64,000 bases of DNA from M3007 sp964539805 (GTDB lineage: Bacteria; Bacteroidota; Bacteroidia; Chitinophagales; Saprospiraceae): NCBI GenBank assembly GCA_964539805.1, contig CAZIKN010000012.1, positions 1 to 64,000 of the forward strand, read 5' to 3'. The position numbers and the translations under genes were made by a program. Positions within the stretch are counted from its first letter, which is position 1. Each line of letters starts with the position of its first letter. Of the stretch, positions 61,631 through 64,000 are shown piece after piece. The notes under the pieces were generated by a model, which saw only the letters and a list, made by a program, of their open reading frames with translations, did not search any database and was not told the origin of the DNA.

Positions 61631-62179
61631 ATGATGCGCTTATTTTTTACTTTATGCATAGCATGTACTCTTTTGATGGCCTTTCAGCCCAAAGAGGCTA
61701 TCCTGTACAAATGTGAAAACGGATCGGTCACCTTCAAGTCTGATGCCCCTTTGGAGCTGATACAAGCGAAAAGCAATAAATTGCGCGGAATGATTGACCC
61801 GTCCAATAACAACTTTGCGTGGGCGGTGGATGTGCGTAGTTTTGAAGGGTTTAACGGGAAATTGCAACGAGATCATTTTAACGAAAACTATTTGGAAAGT
61901 GAAAATTTCCCACGGGTAACCTTCACGGGTAAAATTATTGAAAGTATTGATTTCCAAAAAGATGGCATCTATCCAGTGCGGGCAAAAGGCAAGATTTTTA
62001 TCCACGGAAAAGAGCAGGAACGCATCATCAAGAGCCAGTTGGAGATCAAAAAAGGCGTTTTGAAGATCAAAGCATCTTTTGATGTGCCGCTTGCCGATCA
62101 CGATATTTCGATCCCAAAAATCGTAAATCAAAAAATTGCCGAAGAAATAAACGTAACGGTCAGTGCAGAACTTAAATGA
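61631..62179 (+). CDS. YceI-family exported protein
   Basis: 182 residues from ATG 61631, giving a signal peptide ending LLMAFQ. The family core is a lipocalin-like beta-barrel that binds a long-chain isoprenoid; typical phrases are FAWAVDVRSFEGFNGKLQRDHFNENYLESENFP and RVTFTGKI. It is periplasmic. The start at 61526 would add a poor leader, so the later ATG is preferred. It is followed 16 bp later by the propeller sensor gene on the same strand. Confidence 0.9.
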   Translation: MMRLFFTLCIACTLLMAFQPKEAILYKCENGSVTFKSDAPLELIQAKSNKLRGMIDPSNNNFAWAVDVRSFEGFNGKLQRDHFNENYLESENFPRVTFTGKIIESIDFQKDGIYPVRAKGKIFIHGKEQERIIKSQLEIKKGVLKIKASFDVPLADHDISIPKIVNQKIAEEINVTVSAELK

Positions 62180-62195
62180 TCCCCTTACATCTTTT

Positions 62196-64000
62196 ATGGC
62201 ACATCGGAAGCGCAAGAAGATAACTTCTCTGCAGCACTATTTTATTCGTTTGGGGTTTGCTTTGGGCTTGTTTGTGCTATACTGTTTTTCCCGAGCCAAC
62301 GCGCAAGTACCCACATTCAAGCATTTTTCTACCCGAGATCTGGGTGATGTGCAAATGACCACCTGTATCCAGGATAGCAAAGGGTGGCTTTGGTTGGGGA
62401 CCAAACAAGGCATTTTTCGCTTTGATGGTATTGCCTTTACCGCGCTCGGCTTGCCCGATTCACTTGCAGGTAGTGTCGTGAGGTGCTTGTTTGAGCGGCA
62501 GGGCCAACTGTGGGCAGGCTTTGAAGATGGCAGCATTGCCTTCTTAACCCTCGACCGTTATTTGGGCGGCGAAAACAATGGAACAGAGGCTATTCCACAT
62601 CCCAAAACAACCGGCTTTCAGCGATGGGAGCCTCAGGAGGGGTCGCCGGCCAAGCCTGTATCCGGATTTGCAACAGACAGGAGCGGGAGCCTTTGGTTTA
62701 GCACTTACGGAGAGGGCCTTTATGTTTGGAAAAACGAGCGTTTGTATCAAATTGGCATGGATGACGGGCTGTTGAGCCATGATGTCTATGCGATAAAAGC
62801 AGATGGTCATGGCGATATATGGGCTGCTACGGATGCGGGAATCAGCATTTGCTCCATGCCCGAAAGGGGCAAAAAAATGCTGCGGCACTTAGGGGTATCT
62901 GATGGGCTACCCGATGATATTGTCACCGCATTGTCTCCCGATTATGAAGGGAATATGTGGATTGGCACACACGACAAAGGGTTTTGCAGGTACAATATTG
63001 CTACGCGCCAATTTGAATATCGGGCTGAAGAATGGCCCTACGGCGAAATCAGGGCATTGGCTCCTTATGGCCCGAACGAATTATGGATCGGAACAGCAGA
63101 GTATGGCCTTTTGCATTATGATCTTCAAAGCAAGCGCCTGACCATATTGCCCGAAACCCCAATACTATGCAACAAAAAGATAAGGTCTTTATACAAAGAT
63201 CGCGAGGGCCTGCTTTGGGCAATTTGTGACAAAGGCCATTTGTATGCGGCTAACGTTAGGTTTAGCAGTATTACGAATGGTGCGGGTAATGTACAGTCCT
63301 TGCTGTTTGATCGCGCACAACGGCTGTGGGCAGGGTGTGAAAATGGGCTTTTTCTACAGGACAAAAATGGGTTAATGCCCGTTTTGGCACAGAAACACAA
63401 TATTTTATCCCTTTGGGAATCCCCAACAGGTGAAATATGGGTAGGCACTTTTGGCAAAGGCGTATTGGTGCTAAGCCCCCAGGGGAAAGTGCTGCGTCAC
63501 ATTACAGAAAAAGATGGGTTAAGCAATGGCAGTATTTTGTCCGTAGCGGGCAATACCGAGGGCGTTTGGCTTGCCACACTCAGCGGGGTGGCCTACATTC
63601 CCTTGAAAACAAGCCCATTGGGCGGAAAACCACAAACTATGCCCGAACTGGGGCATCATTATGTGTATAAGGTATTCACGGACAGCAAACAACGCGTTTG
63701 GTTTGGTACAGATGGGCAAGGTCTGGGGCTTTTGGAAAATGGACATTTTAGCCGCATTGACTTAGCTGCCGGCGTAAAAATCAAGACGATTTACGCCATT
63801 GCTGAAGATCGGCGCGGACACCTTTGGTTCACAACAGAAGGTGAAGGACTGTTCCGGTTTGATGGCACGCATTACCAGCAATTCACCACCAGCAACCGGA
63901 TGCACCACAATACACCCGCAGCCTTGGCTGCTGCAGGAGATGGGTGTATCGTCATCGGGTATCAGGATGGCTTAGATGTCCTCAACCCCGATCGGTTTGA
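62196..64000 (+). CDS. Two-component regulator-propeller (Reg_prop) sensor protein, 3' end cut by window
   Basis: 601 codons plus two bases are present and the frame is open to the edge. The N-terminus (MAHRKRKK, then a hydrophobic span at about 15-35 ending SRANAQ) is a signal or membrane anchor. It is followed by many Reg_prop repeats of about 40 residues with the WxWxGT-type motif: GWLWLGTKQGIFRFDG, GNMWIGTHDKGFCRYN, RVWFGTDGQGLGLLENG, GHLWFTTEGEGLFRFDG. In complete members these propellers sit in the periplasm and are followed by a Y_Y_Y domain, a membrane span and a histidine kinase or HTH output; none of that is visible here. It probably senses an extracellular polymer-derived ligand. 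Confidence 0.88.
   Translation, partial: MAHRKRKKITSLQHYFIRLGFALGLFVLYCFSRANAQVPTFKHFSTRDLGDVQMTTCIQDSKGWLWLGTKQGIFRFDGIAFTALGLPDSLAGSVVRCLFERQGQLWAGFEDGSIAFLTLDRYLGGENNGTEAIPHPKTTGFQRWEPQEGSPAKPVSGFATDRSGSLWFSTYGEGLYVWKNERLYQIGMDDGLLSHDVYAIKADGHGDIWAATDAGISICSMPERGKKMLRHLGVSDGLPDDIVTALSPDYEGNMWIGTHDKGFCRYNIATRQFEYRAEEWPYGEIRALAPYGPNELWIGTAEYGLLHYDLQSKRLTILPETPILCNKKIRSLYKDREGLLWAICDKGHLYAANVRFSSITNGAGNVQSLLFDRAQRLWAGCENGLFLQDKNGLMPVLAQKHNILSLWESPTGEIWVGTFGKGVLVLSPQGKVLRHITEKDGLSNGSILSVAGNTEGVWLATLSGVAYIPLKTSPLGGKPQTMPELGHHYVYKVFTDSKQRVWFGTDGQGLGLLENGHFSRIDLAAGVKIKTIYAIAEDRRGHLWFTTEGEGLFRFDGTHYQQFTTSNRMHHNTPAALAAAGDGCIVIGYQDGLDVLNPDRF

Noticed and set aside
1..64000. A defence island linking HD-PycTM, caspase, AAA-M41 and CHAT-nSTAND
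   Set aside because: The genes are spread over 48 kb among housekeeping genes, on both strands, with no integrase, tRNA site or other island marks.
1..64000. tRNA, rRNA, CRISPR array or replication origin
   Set aside because: I scanned the intergenic regions by eye and found no tRNA-like T-arm, spaced direct-repeat array or DnaA-box cluster; small RNAs cannot be excluded.

Overview
The window looks like chromosomal DNA of a Bacteroidota bacterium, probably a gliding or surface-living member of the Saprospiria/Chitinophagia side of the phylum. This placement is inferred. The support is: three very large secreted proteins ending in type IX secretion (T9SS) sorting domains, a T9SS plug-type protein, many lipoproteins, DUF6029/Omp28, LytTR regulators, and repeated Bacteroidota -7 promoter boxes (TAnnTTTG). 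I see no rRNA, tRNA, CRISPR array, prophage or intact insertion sequence.

Layout. 0-10.5 kb: a 1.5k-residue exported protein of unknown function, an HD domain fused to a Pycsar-type membrane domain (PycTM), a polyprenol-phosphate mannosyltransferase, the DUF6029/Omp28 pair and a VanX-type dipeptidase. 10.5-18 kb: an orphan OmpR regulator, nadA (split by a one-base shift in a poly-C run), a dipeptide epimerase, folE, DoxX-like, OmpA-like and DUF4920 genes, and an exported MORN-repeat/caspase protein. 18-23.3 kb: a rare Clp-type AAA+ ATPase fused to an FtsH-type M41 protease, an M1 aminopeptidase lipoprotein and a small Trp-repeat protein. 24-33.3 kb: two tandem giant T9SS adhesin-like proteins with homologous C-terminal halves, separated by a 32-bp perfect inverted repeat.

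33.3-37.4 kb: an AAA ATPase whose promoter is covered by repeated TTGGCTGGAA sites, head to head with an mfd gene lacking about 350 N-terminal residues. 37.4-48.5 kb: mostly housekeeping genes (sugar nucleotidyltransferase, POT transporter, trpS, trpA-like, acpP, photolyase, DUF547, a PaaE-like reductase overlapping a LytTR response regulator). 48.6-52.3 kb: a two-gene operon of a CHAT (caspase-like) protease and a membrane-anchored nSTAND NTPase with TPR-like repeats, the best candidate for an undescribed sensing/proteolysis system. 52.3-64 kb: an ECF sigma factor, a CorC/HlyC-type transporter, an RluA-type pseudouridine synthase, the T9SS plug protein, a Crp-like regulator, a discoidin-domain T9SS cargo protein, two membrane proteins (one with LytTR), YceI, and the start of a Reg_prop beta-propeller sensor cut by the window edge.

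How parts fit: the T9SS plug protein may serve export of the three cargo proteins. Several genes resemble immune or programmed-response proteins (CHAT+nSTAND, MORN-caspase, HD-PycTM, AAA-M41), but they are scattered and not one defence island. Functions are assigned from sequence motifs read by eye; no database search was run.
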